From NCBI GenBank assembly GCA_019247975.1, contig JAFBAD010000386.1, forward strand, positions 1 to 12,394: a DNA stretch of 12,394 nucleotides, in the 5' to 3' direction. The notes beneath the pieces are model-generated. The model did not search any database, was not told the DNA's origin, and saw only the letters and a program-made list of their open reading frames with translations. Positions 1 through 6,510 of this stretch are shown here, one piece after another. Numbering within the stretch: the first letter of the stretch is position 1; the number at the start of each line of letters is the position of its first letter. This DNA is from Acidimicrobiia bacterium (GTDB taxonomy: Bacteria > Actinomycetota > Acidimicrobiia > Acidimicrobiales > Iamiaceae). The translations under genes and the position numbers were made by a program.

Positions 1-70
1 GCGCGTAGCCGTGTTGTGGACCGCGCCGGAGCACGCTGAGCAGCAGCAGGTCGAGATGACCTTTGACCAT
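1..70 (-). CDS. PadR-family transcriptional regulator, N-terminal fragment
   Basis: Reading leftward from the ATG at 70, the visible 23 codons begin MVKGHLDLLLLSVL and continue with RRGPQHGYA. This is the typical first helix of PadR winged-helix regulators (a leucine-rich helix, then a G-P-x-H-G-Y turn). The rest lies outside the window. PadR proteins are dimeric repressors that often regulate themselves and a neighbouring gene. The start codon sits inside a perfect palindrome (69-89), which fits autoregulation. No Shine-Dalgarno sequence is visible. TAGAGT lies eight bases upstream (84-79), so a leaderless transcript is likely. The family call is good for so short a piece; the regulated target is unknown. 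Confidence 0.75.
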   Translation of the reverse strand, partial: MVKGHLDLLLLSVLRRGPQHGYA

Positions 71-89
71 ACCTAGGGACTCTAGGTAT
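69..89. promoter_or_regulatory. Palindromic operator over the PadR start
   Basis: Arms ATACCTAG and CTAGGTAT are perfect inverted repeats of 8 bp separated by GGACT. The palindrome covers the start codon and the likely -10 element (TAGAGT, minus strand 84-79) of the leftward PadR gene. Binding there would block transcription, as expected for an autorepressor. The outer half-site TACCT/AGGTA also occurs in the operator of the second PadR gene at 7632-7663. Confidence 0.65.
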
Positions 90-129
90 CGCTGGACACA
101 TCGTCAATGCCTGAAGCCGCGCTGAGGGC

Positions 130-147
130 GTTAACGGAACGCGAACC
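130..147 (+). promoter_or_regulatory. Conserved 18-bp activator-like motif, copy 1
   Basis: The sequence GTTAACGGAACGCGAACC ends 46 bases before the GTG start of the mannosyltransferase at 193. The same motif with one substitution, in the same orientation and at the same distance, precedes the other GT-C gene (minus strand 3447-3430). Upstream of a leaderless -10 element this is a usual place for an activator of the OmpR class to bind. The binding protein is not identified; the response regulator at 3507 is the obvious candidate by proximity. Confidence 0.6.
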
Positions 148-179
148 GGATGTGAAGCAGGTCCTCACCTGTGCCTCCG

Positions 180-185
180 TACGGT
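180..185 (+). promoter_or_regulatory. -10 element of a leaderless promoter for the mannosyltransferase gene
   Basis: TACGGT fits the actinobacterial TANNNT -10 pattern and is followed by seven bases (CCGTTCG) and then the GTG start at 193. No Shine-Dalgarno sequence precedes this GTG. Transcription starting at the GTG itself would give a leaderless mRNA. The matching element TAGGGT-CCGATCG-GTG precedes the other GT-C gene. Confidence 0.55.
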
Positions 186-192
186 CCGTTCG

Positions 193-1647
193 GTGCTGCG
201 AGGTCGGGCCTCGGCAGGACGTTGGTTGCTCGTCGCGGTCGACGCCGCGGCCATCCTCGCCCTTCTCTCGTCTCCGTACGGATCGCCGGCCGACCGGGTT
301 GCACCACTGACGCTGACTGCGTGCGGCGCGCTCCTCCTCCTCGTCGTCATGGAGCTCCGTCGCCCGACGTTGCGAGCCGCACCCCTTGCGGCAGTGGCCG
401 GCCTCCTGCTCCTCGTCGCCGTGATCGCACCGCCACGCACGTCACACGACCTCTGGTCGTACGCGATGTACGGGCGGATCGTGGCGGTCCACCACGCGGA
501 TCCCTACCGTCTGCCGCCGCGTGCGTTCCCGCGCGACCCGGCGCTGCAGCGAGTGGAGCCGGGATGGCGATCCGCACGGTCGGTCTACGGGCCGGTGTTC
601 ACGGGGTTGTCAGCCGCGCTCGCACGGATCACCGGCGGGTCTGCGCTGGCCACTCGCCTCGCGTACCAGCTGTTCGCCGCCACATCGGTGGGGATCGTCC
701 TGCTCGTACTCGTGCGACGGGGCAGAGCGGTGGCGGTCGCAGCGATCGGGCTCCATCCGCTGGTGGTCGTCCAGTTGGTCAACGGCGGCCACAACGACGC
801 AGTCGTCGGTCTGCTCCTCATGCTTGCCGTGTTGGCGTGCAGACGGCCGCGACCGGTCGTGGTCGGTCTGGTCGCTGCCGTCGCAGTGAGCACGAAGCTG
901 GTCGCTGCACTCCCGGTCGTTGCGCTCCTCGCATGGCTGTGGCGCAAGCACGGGCGGCGTTCGGCGATCGTCGCCGGGACCACCGTGGGGGCTCTGGTCG
1001 GCGCGGGGTACCTCATGGTGGGTGGTCCGTCGGCGTTGCGGCCCCTGGCCTCGGCGGCTGGTTACGTCAGCCGCGCCACCATCTGGCGGTTCCCCCTCCT
1101 CGGCGCCCACCAGGGCTTGTCGAGGACAGCTCTGATGGTCGCGCTCGTCGCCGGCCCCGCACTGGTCGTTGCGGCGGTGCGGATGGACAAGGGCGCTTCG
1201 GCTGCGGCCGCCTCGAGCGTGCTGATGTACCTGCTCGCCGCCCCGTACGTCCTCCCTTGGTACTTCTGGTGGGCGATACCGGTCGCCGTGCTGGCCGACG
1301 ATGCCCTCACGGCGGGCATCCTCTTCGTCGCGACCCTGATGGTCGACATCGCCTACACGTGGCGATCGGTGCCCCGCCCCGACGCACTCGACCACGCCCT
1401 CCGAGCCGAGATCTTCGCCACGCCGATCGTCGCCGGAGTCGCGATCACGATCCTGGTCACGACAGCGCTGGCGACGCTGGCTCCGCCTCGAACCCCTCGT
1501 CGACGTGGCTCAGGCTCAGGTACACCACGATGGCCAGGATGGCCCCGAGAAACAGGAAGGTCGTCCCCACCGTTCCGAGGCCGAGCCCCCCGTCCGACCT
1601 CGGCTGGGACAGGTAGTCCCCAATCGACGCACCCAGCGGACGGGTGA
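193..1647 (+). CDS. GT-C polyprenol-phosphate-mannose-dependent mannosyltransferase (MptA/MptB-like)
   Basis: The 484-residue multi-pass membrane protein resembles the MptA/MptB family, which adds mannose from polyprenyl-phosphate-mannose to envelope glycans on the outer face of the membrane. The first-loop acidic motif is at residues 83-105 (DLWSYAMYGRIVAVHHADPY, with Asp86 the likely catalytic or metal residue), followed by VYGPVF (131-136). Also conserved are GGHNDA (198-203), STK (233-235) and a late YVLPWYFWW loop (352-360). Hydrophobic helices run from residue 11 to about 430. The GTG at 193 is the only usual start before an upstream in-frame stop at 112-114. The last 55 residues are Arg/Pro-rich and are read antisense to the 3' end of the convergent DUF347 gene, so this tail is probably not a conserved domain. 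The exact sugar acceptor cannot be told from the sequence. Confidence 0.82.
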   Translation: MLRGRASAGRWLLVAVDAAAILALLSSPYGSPADRVAPLTLTACGALLLLVVMELRRPTLRAAPLAAVAGLLLLVAVIAPPRTSHDLWSYAMYGRIVAVHHADPYRLPPRAFPRDPALQRVEPGWRSARSVYGPVFTGLSAALARITGGSALATRLAYQLFAATSVGIVLLVLVRRGRAVAVAAIGLHPLVVVQLVNGGHNDAVVGLLLMLAVLACRRPRPVVVGLVAAVAVSTKLVAALPVVALLAWLWRKHGRRSAIVAGTTVGALVGAGYLMVGGPSALRPLASAAGYVSRATIWRFPLLGAHQGLSRTALMVALVAGPALVVAAVRMDKGASAAAASSVLMYLLAAPYVLPWYFWWAIPVAVLADDALTAGILFVATLMVDIAYTWRSVPRPDALDHALRAEIFATPIVAGVAITILVTTALATLAPPRTPRRRGSGSGTPRWPGWPRETGRSSPPFRGRAPRPTSAGTGSPQSTHPADG

Positions 1648-2263
1648 GGATGTACGCCATCCAGAAGGCAGCGATCGCGTTGAGGCGAGCCCATCGCCAC
1701 GCAGCGGCGACCACGCCGATGGCTGCACCGAAGAGCAGCGCCGATTTCCAGTAGCCGATGTTGTAGGTCTCGGCGATGAGGTCGCCGGCCGCCGTGCCGA
1801 GGGCGAAGGTGAAGAGGATCGCCAGCCAGTAGAAGGCCTCGCGCTTCGGGGTGCGGATGCTGTGGATCGAGAGCGTGCCTTCGCTGCGGTACCAGACGAC
1901 GAAGGTGATGGCGAGAGCGACGGCGAACAGCGGCGTGGTGAGCTTCAGGCTCACGCCGAACCGGTCGGTGAGGTTGTCGGTCACCAGCGTTCCGACGATG
2001 CTGATCAGCACGACGGCCAGCCAGTACACGCCAGGCACGTAGCGACGCACGCGGAACTGCACGACCAACGCGCCGGCCAGGAGCGCAGTCATCACGATCG
2101 TCGTCGTGGTGAGGCCGAGTCCGAGGTTCTCGTTCAGGAAGTCGGCGCATGTCTCGCCGACGGTGGTGGCGAGGATCTTGATGATCCAGAACCAGATGGT
2201 GACCTCGGGGACCTTGAGCAACATGCTCGTGGTTCGCGAGCTCGATGCCTGCGCGGTCGTCAT
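1457..2263 (-). CDS. DUF347/COG4705-type integral membrane protein with four internal repeats
   Basis: This 268-residue protein belongs to the COG4705/DUF347 group of uncharacterised bacterial membrane proteins. Four related segments can be seen: KVPEVTIWFWIIKILATT with VGETCADFLN (17-44); YWLAVVLISIVGTLVTDNL (80-98); FYWLAILFTFALGTAAGDL (144-162); and AFWMAYILTRPLGASIGDYL (199-218). Each carries a G-x(4)-D core inside a membrane helix, with an extra acidic residue in the first. Repeated intramembrane acidic residues suggest a transporter or channel, but that is inference. The ATG at 2263 overlaps the stop of the upstream GT-C gene by four bases (ATGA), so the two are translationally coupled. 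Its 3' end overlaps the convergent mannosyltransferase gene by 191 bp. The family assignment is strong; the function is unknown. Confidence 0.82.
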   Translation of the reverse strand: MTTAQASSSRTTSMLLKVPEVTIWFWIIKILATTVGETCADFLNENLGLGLTTTTIVMTALLAGALVVQFRVRRYVPGVYWLAVVLISIVGTLVTDNLTDRFGVSLKLTTPLFAVALAITFVVWYRSEGTLSIHSIRTPKREAFYWLAILFTFALGTAAGDLIAETYNIGYWKSALLFGAAIGVVAAAWRWARLNAIAAFWMAYILTRPLGASIGDYLSQPRSDGGLGLGTVGTTFLFLGAILAIVVYLSLSHVDEGFEAEPASPALS

Positions 2264-3384
2264 GCGATGTTCCGTTCTGTGATCGGTTGGGTCTCGACTG
2301 GACACCTGCGGCCGTCGCGCACGGGGCCGAGCGTTGCGAGCACGACTGCGCCGAGGGTGACGGCGAGCCGCGTGATCCCGGCGAGATCGCCGGGCAGGAT
2401 CGTCCGAGGGATCTCGAGCAGCGCGAGTGCGGTCCACGAGGCGAGCGGCCAGTCGTAGGGCGAGACGAGGAGATCCCAGGCGAGCCCGGCCACGACGAGG
2501 CCGGCCGTGTAGTAGTGGTGCGTTCCCGGGTCGAGCGCGAGGCGGATCCCGAGCCCGGCGAGCAGTGCACCCGCCCACCGATCGCGGCGACTGACCGTGA
2601 AGATCACGACTGCGAGACCGGCGATCGTCTGGAGGGCCCGGTCCCACGGTGGGGTGTTGGCGGTGTCGATCTCGAGCGCGCGCAGGCCCGACACCGGCGA
2701 GTTCTCGATGGTGAACCGACCGAGCGCCGCGAAGGTGCCGTGATCGGCGACCAGGAACGGGATCCAGCCGACGACGCCGAGCCCGAGTGCCAGTGCCAAC
2801 GCGGTCCGTCGCCTCACCGGAAGCACGAGGGTGAGCGGGACGAAGACGATCGCCCAGGGCTTGGCCGCCGCGGCGAGCCCGATCGCGAGCGCGGCGGGCA
2901 TCGGGCGCCCTCTGGAGATGAGGTTGCACGCGAGTACGAGCGCCGAGAGGGCGAGGGCGTCGTCGATGTGGGTGGTGAACAGCACCAACCAGAGCCACGA
3001 CCCGATGAGGGAGACGCCTCCGAGCAGCGCGATCCTCCTCGTGCGCGCGTCCGCACCGAGGCGGACCGCTGCGTCCTCGAGGAGCCATGTCAGCACCAGT
3101 GGCAACGGCAGGAGGAGCAGCTGCGCGACCAGTGCCGCATGCGAACCGCAGGCGAGCCGCAACCCGACTGCGGCGACCAGCGCGAGCGGTCCGAACTGGA
3201 ACTCGGGGTGCGAGTGGAAGAGGTGCAGCCCGCCCGGGCCGAGCACGCCCGGGGCGCGACCGAGAAGGAGTTGGGCGGCGTCGTCGAAGTAGTGCCATGA
3301 CGTGCCGTGCGCAGCGGGGATGACCGCGATCGCGGCAGCACCGGTGGCGAGCGCGAGCCACACGTACCGCCGGTCGCCCGTCAC
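2260..3384 (-). CDS. GT-C/GT87-like integral membrane glycosyltransferase
   Basis: This is a 374-residue polytopic membrane protein. An N-terminal loop has HYFDDAAQLLLG (31-42) with paired Asp residues, and a PEFQFGPLAL segment (60-69). THIDDALAL (138-146) corresponds to the GHND-type motif of the convergent mannosyltransferase. AAAAKPWAIVFVPLTL (171-186) has the conserved lysine, and a late DPGTHHYY loop is at 285-292. These features fit polyprenol-phosphate-sugar-dependent GT-C enzymes (GT87/DUF2029-like) working at the outer membrane face; sugar and acceptor are unknown. The GTG start at 3384 is chosen because TAGGGT lies seven bases upstream, with no Shine-Dalgarno sequence. The gene is first in an operon with the DUF347 gene (ATGA overlap) and divergent from the two-component operon. 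The motif at 3430-3447 probably regulates it. Confidence 0.7.
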   Translation of the reverse strand: MTGDRRYVWLALATGAAAIAVIPAAHGTSWHYFDDAAQLLLGRAPGVLGPGGLHLFHSHPEFQFGPLALVAAVGLRLACGSHAALVAQLLLLPLPLVLTWLLEDAAVRLGADARTRRIALLGGVSLIGSWLWLVLFTTHIDDALALSALVLACNLISRGRPMPAALAIGLAAAAKPWAIVFVPLTLVLPVRRRTALALALGLGVVGWIPFLVADHGTFAALGRFTIENSPVSGLRALEIDTANTPPWDRALQTIAGLAVVIFTVSRRDRWAGALLAGLGIRLALDPGTHHYYTAGLVVAGLAWDLLVSPYDWPLASWTALALLEIPRTILPGDLAGITRLAVTLGAVVLATLGPVRDGRRCPVETQPITERNIA

Positions 3385-3391
3385 CGATCGG

Positions 3392-3397
3392 ACCCTA
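3392..3397 (-). promoter_or_regulatory. -10 element of a leaderless promoter for the leftward GT-C operon
   Basis: On the minus strand TAGGGT is followed by CCGATCG and the GTG start at 3384. The spacing of seven bases and the flanking bases almost copy the promoter at 180-195. No ribosome-binding site is visible. Confidence 0.55.
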
Positions 3398-3407
3398 AGA
3401 AGGTGGC

Positions 3408-3437
3408 GGTTCGCGCTCGCCTCGGGTCAGGTTCGCG
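3408..3437. promoter_or_regulatory. GGTTCGCG direct repeats 22 bp apart between divergent operons
   Basis: GGTTCGCG occurs at 3408-3415 and again at 3430-3437, exactly two 11-bp steps apart. The second copy is part of the conserved 18-mer. OmpR/PhoB-family regulators bind direct repeats spaced by one helical turn, so this is a plausible response-regulator site between its own gene and the GT-C operon. The intervening 11-mer step (3419) matches weakly. Confidence 0.4.
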
Positions 3438-3447
3438 TTGCGTTAAC
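3430..3447 (-). promoter_or_regulatory. Conserved 18-bp activator-like motif, copy 2
   Basis: Read on the minus strand the sequence is GTTAACGCAACGCGAACC. It differs by one base from copy 1 (130-147) and also sits 46-63 bases before a GTG start (3384). It lies 60-77 bases before the response-regulator start on the other side, so a protein bound here could affect both divergent operons. Confidence 0.6.
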
Positions 3448-3492
3448 CCGGCGAGCGAGCCAGCCCGCGTGTCACCGATGACAGCCGCTCTT

Positions 3493-3498
3493 TAGCAT
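3493..3498 (+). promoter_or_regulatory. -10 element of a leaderless promoter for the two-component operon
   Basis: TAGCAT (TANNNT pattern) is followed by eight bases and then the GTG start at 3507. The bases just before the start (GGACGAGC) hold no good Shine-Dalgarno match. Confidence 0.5.
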
Positions 3499-3506
3499 GG
3501 ACGAGC

Positions 3507-4181
3507 GTGAGCGAGGCCCGTCTCCTCGTGGTGGAGGACGACGAGCCCATCGCCCGGCCGTTGTGCGACACGTTGCGGGCCCACGGCTACGACGTCACCT
3601 GGGTGACCTCGGCGAACGATGCCTTCGTGTCCGCCGAGGCCGGGGTCGACCTGGTGTTGCTCGATCTCGGTCTTCCTGATCTCGACGGTGTCGAGGTGTG
3701 CCGCCGGCTGCGTGACCGCCATCCGGAGACCGACATCATCATCCTCACGGCACGCCGCGACGAGGTCGACGTCGTCCTCGGACTCGATGCGGGAGCGGAC
3801 GACTACCTCGTCAAGCCGTTCCGCCTCCATGAGCTGCTGGCTCGGGTGCGGGCCCGTTTGCGACGCCAACCGGCCGAAGCCGACGTGATCACCGCCGACG
3901 ACGTGACCGTCGACACCGCCGCGAGACGCGTCACCGTCGGCTCTTCCGAGGTCGAGCTGCGGCCAAAGGAGTTCGACCTGCTCGTGCTCCTCGTCCGTGA
4001 AGCCGGACGGGTGGTCACCAGAGAGCGGATCATGTCGGAGGTCTGGGACGAGCACTGGTTCGGCTCGACCAAGACCCTCGACATCCACGTGTGGGCGCTG
4101 CGTCGCAAGCTCGATCGGCCCGATGCCGCGAGCCACATCTCGACCGCGAGGGGCGTCGGCTACCGGTTCGAGGCACCGTGA
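3507..4181 (+). CDS. OmpR/PhoB-family response regulator
   Basis: The 224-residue protein has the full architecture. The receiver domain covers about 5-117, with the acidic pocket Glu10-Asp11-Asp12, phospho-acceptor Asp53 in LVLLDLGLPD, Thr81 and Lys103 in YLVKPF. The C-terminal winged-helix DNA-binding domain covers about 127-222, with LRPKEFDLL (151-159), the recognition region KTLDIHVWALRRKL (189-202) and the final GVGYRF wing (216-221). Phosphorylated dimers of this family bind direct repeats upstream of targets. The partner kinase starts inside the stop codon (GTGA overlap), so the two are almost certainly a pair. The start is a GTG behind a leaderless-type -10 element. The stimulus is unknown. 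The phosphoesterase as third gene and the direct repeats upstream allow a phosphate or envelope-stress role, but this is inference. Confidence 0.93.
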   Translation: MSEARLLVVEDDEPIARPLCDTLRAHGYDVTWVTSANDAFVSAEAGVDLVLLDLGLPDLDGVEVCRRLRDRHPETDIIILTARRDEVDVVLGLDAGADDYLVKPFRLHELLARVRARLRRQPAEADVITADDVTVDTAARRVTVGSSEVELRPKEFDLLVLLVREAGRVVTRERIMSEVWDEHWFGSTKTLDIHVWALRRKLDRPDAASHISTARGVGYRFEAP

Positions 4182-5503
4182 GGCGGCGCATCGTCCGCGC
4201 CATGCTCGCGGTCACTGCGATCGCAGTGGTGCTCTTCGGTGTCCCCCTCGGCTACGCGGCGGCCCGCTTCTACCGCAGCCGCGAGGTCGCGCTGCTCCAG
4301 CGCGAGGCCGCCCGGGCGACCGGGGCCCTGCCGCCAGGCGGACTGCACGGATTGGACCCGATCGACCTCCCGTCGCCCTCCGATGGCGTATCGCTCGCGA
4401 TGTACGACACCCGCGGCTTCCGGGTCGCCGGAACCGGGCCGCGACGCGGTGGCACCCCGATCCAGCGGGCACTGGCCGGACACTCCTCCGACGCTCGCGA
4501 CGCGGAGGATCTGGTCGTCGCGGTCCCGGTGCACGACGAAGAGGCCATCGTGGGGGTGGCACGGGCGGCGAGCTCATGGGACGCGATCGAGTCCCGCATC
4601 CATCGCGCCTGGTTGGCCATGGGGGCGCTCGGCCTGCTCGCAGTCGGGGTCGCCGCCCTCGTCGCGATCGCCGAAGCGCGGAGACTCGCATCACCCGTCC
4701 TCGCCCTGGCCGACACCGCCGAACGCCTCGGCGACGGGGACTTCAGCGCCAGGATGGATCGGTCCGGCATCGTCGAGCTCGACCAGGCCGCCGAATCGCT
4801 CGAGCGAACCGCCACCAGCCTCGGTGAGCTCGTGCAACGCGAGCGAGCGTTCGCGGCCGATGCCTCACACCAGCTCTCGACTCCGCTCACCAGCCTCCGC
4901 TACACCCTCGAGGCCGCGTTGCTCGACCCCGTACCGGACGATCGCGACGCGCTGACCCGGGCGCTGGTCGAGGTCGACCGCCTGCAGGCCACCATCCAGA
5001 CCCTCCTCGCGGTCAACCGCGACGGAGCCCGGCGGTCGACGACCGAAGTGGGACCCCTCCTCCGAGAGATCGCTTCGGAGTGGGAGCCCCGGCTCGCGGC
5101 GCAACGGCGATCACTGCAGCTCGCGGTCCCGCCCGATCTGCCCCCGTGCGGTGCCGAAGGTTCGGTGATCCGTCAGATCGTGAACGTGTTGGTCGAGAAC
5201 GCGCACGACCACGGCGCCGGGACCGTGAGCCTACGAAGCCGCGCCGCCGGCACCGGCGTGGTCATCGAGGTCGAGGACGAGGGCGACGGCATCGATCGCG
5301 CGGCGGGAGACCTCTTCGAGCGGCGCTCGACGCGTGCCCGTGGCCACGGCATCGGTCTCTCGCTCGCCCGGTCCCTCGCCGCCGCCGAAGGCGGACGTCT
5401 GTTGCTGCAGCGCGCGGCACCGCACCCGACCTTCCTGCTCGCACTCCCAGCCGCTCCCCCGGGACCAGCCGACCCGGTGGAAGCGACGGTCAGCTCACCG
5501 TGA
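4178..5503 (+). CDS. Membrane sensor histidine kinase
   Basis: A 441-residue orthodox kinase. TM1 (about 7-28) and TM2 (about 144-165) enclose an extracytoplasmic sensor region of about 115 residues. A HAMP-like linker follows (about 166-217). The H-box is FAADASHQLSTPLTSLR (225-241), with His231 the phospho-acceptor. The ATPase domain has an N-box (NVLVENAHDHG, 336-346), G1 (EDEGDGI, 366-372), an F-box (LFERRS, 379-384) and G2 (GHGIGLSLA, 389-397). The H-box has Ser where many relatives have Arg (SHQLRTPLT). The GTG start at 4178 overlaps the regulator's TGA. A longer frame continues upstream but is antisense-like and lies within the regulator gene, so this start is preferred. The sensed signal cannot be read from the sequence. 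Confidence 0.92.
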   Translation: MRRRIVRAMLAVTAIAVVLFGVPLGYAAARFYRSREVALLQREAARATGALPPGGLHGLDPIDLPSPSDGVSLAMYDTRGFRVAGTGPRRGGTPIQRALAGHSSDARDAEDLVVAVPVHDEEAIVGVARAASSWDAIESRIHRAWLAMGALGLLAVGVAALVAIAEARRLASPVLALADTAERLGDGDFSARMDRSGIVELDQAAESLERTATSLGELVQRERAFAADASHQLSTPLTSLRYTLEAALLDPVPDDRDALTRALVEVDRLQATIQTLLAVNRDGARRSTTEVGPLLREIASEWEPRLAAQRRSLQLAVPPDLPPCGAEGSVIRQIVNVLVENAHDHGAGTVSLRSRAAGTGVVIEVEDEGDGIDRAAGDLFERRSTRARGHGIGLSLARSLAAAEGGRLLLQRAAPHPTFLLALPAAPPGPADPVEATVSSP

Positions 5504-6477
5504 ACCACGTCGGCGTAGCGCGCCTGGTCCTCGCCTCGCTCATCGTCGTCGGGCTCGCCGGCTGCTCCTCCCACACGTCGACGACCACCACGACCACTGC
5601 TCCCTCACCGACATCCCGCCGAGCCACAACCACTCCCGCCGCGCAACCGCCGAGCTTCACCGAGCCATGCGGACACCCGGGCGCTCCGCCGGCCACCTAC
5701 GACCACGTGATCTGGATCTGGATGGAGAACCACCCCTACGACAAGGTGATCGGCTCACGAGACGCCCCGGCCACCTCTGCACTCGCTGAACGCTGCGCCA
5801 CCGCGACCGACTACCGAACCGTCGGCAGACCCTCGCTGCCGAACTACATCGGAGCGACCTCCGGCGACACGCACGGCATCACCGATGACGGAAGCCCCTC
5901 GGTACACCGCATCACCTCCGACAACCTGTTCCGCCAGGTCCGTGCCTCAGGCGGCTCCGAGCGCAGCTACGAGGAGGACATGCCCGCGCCATGCGCGCTG
6001 TCGTCGGCGGGTCGCTACGCGGTCAAGCACAACCCGGCCGCCTACTACCGAGGCGCCACGGACCGCCAGGCCTGTCGCCGCGACGACGTTCCCCTCGGCA
6101 CCTCCACGAGCGGCCCCTTCGCGACCGGCCTCGAGAGCGGACACCTGCCGGTGTTCACGTTCGTCACACCCAACCTCTGCAACGACACCCACGACTGCGC
6201 GGTCGCAGACGGCGACGCGTGGCTCGGACGTTGGATGAAGGTCATCCTGAACAGCCCGACCTACCGCGACGGACGCACGGCGGTGTTCGTCGTCTGGGAC
6301 GAACCCACACCGATGCCCGACCTCGTCATCAGCCCGACGACCCCTGCCGGCGCCCGGTTCGATGCGCCGGTCGACCACTACGCGCTCCTCCGCACCACCG
6401 AGGAGCTCCTCGGCCTCCCCCGCCACCTCGGCGCAGCTGCCACGAGCCCGAGCCTCCGCCGGCCCTTCCGGCTCTGA
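5500..6477 (+). CDS. Lipoprotein phosphoesterase (acid phosphatase/phospholipase C-like, PF04185 type)
   Basis: The 325-residue product starts with a lipoprotein signal: hydrophobic residues 5-20, then lipobox LAGC with Cys22. A Ser/Thr/Pro-rich tether follows (23-52), so the enzyme would sit on the outer face of the membrane. Family motifs are IWIWMENHPYDKVIG (71-85), SLPNYIGATSGDTHG (112-126), a KHNPAAYY segment (176-183), PNLCNDTHDC (224-233), ADGDAWLGRW (236-245), VVWDE (264-268) and DHYALLRTTEELLGL (292-306). These match the AcpA/phospholipase C superfamily, which hydrolyses phosphate mono- or diesters with metals. Even Cys pairing (227/233 and others) suits an exported protein. The GTG start overlaps the kinase stop (GTGA), making this the third gene of the operon. 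It could be the output, or an accessory sensor component, of the two-component system. The substrate is unknown. Confidence 0.85.
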   Translation: MNHVGVARLVLASLIVVGLAGCSSHTSTTTTTTAPSPTSRRATTTPAAQPPSFTEPCGHPGAPPATYDHVIWIWMENHPYDKVIGSRDAPATSALAERCATATDYRTVGRPSLPNYIGATSGDTHGITDDGSPSVHRITSDNLFRQVRASGGSERSYEEDMPAPCALSSAGRYAVKHNPAAYYRGATDRQACRRDDVPLGTSTSGPFATGLESGHLPVFTFVTPNLCNDTHDCAVADGDAWLGRWMKVILNSPTYRDGRTAVFVVWDEPTPMPDLVISPTTPAGARFDAPVDHYALLRTTEELLGLPRHLGAAATSPSLRRPFRL

Positions 6478-6510
6478 CGAGACCGACCACGCTCACGGAT
6501 GTTGCCTCGG

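Noticed and set aside
107..310. Short plus-strand ORF beginning MPEAALRALTEREPDVKQ
   Set aside because: It runs into the mannosyltransferase gene in another frame, crosses its promoter, and has no ribosome-binding site.
171..1616. Long open plus-strand frame offset from the mannosyltransferase frame
   Set aside because: The product is Arg/Pro/Gly-rich with no membrane pattern or motifs. It is a high-GC shadow of the real gene, which has clear family motifs.
1505..3300. Long open plus-strand frames antisense to the DUF347 and GT-C genes
   Set aside because: The products are highly charged (Glu/Arg/Asp/Gly) without a domain, as is usual antisense to membrane-protein genes in GC-rich DNA.
4091..4177. 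Upstream extension of the histidine kinase frame into the regulator gene
   Set aside because: The added residues are Arg-rich and out of frame with the winged-helix end of the regulator. The GTG overlapping the TGA at 4178 gives a normal membrane-helix start.
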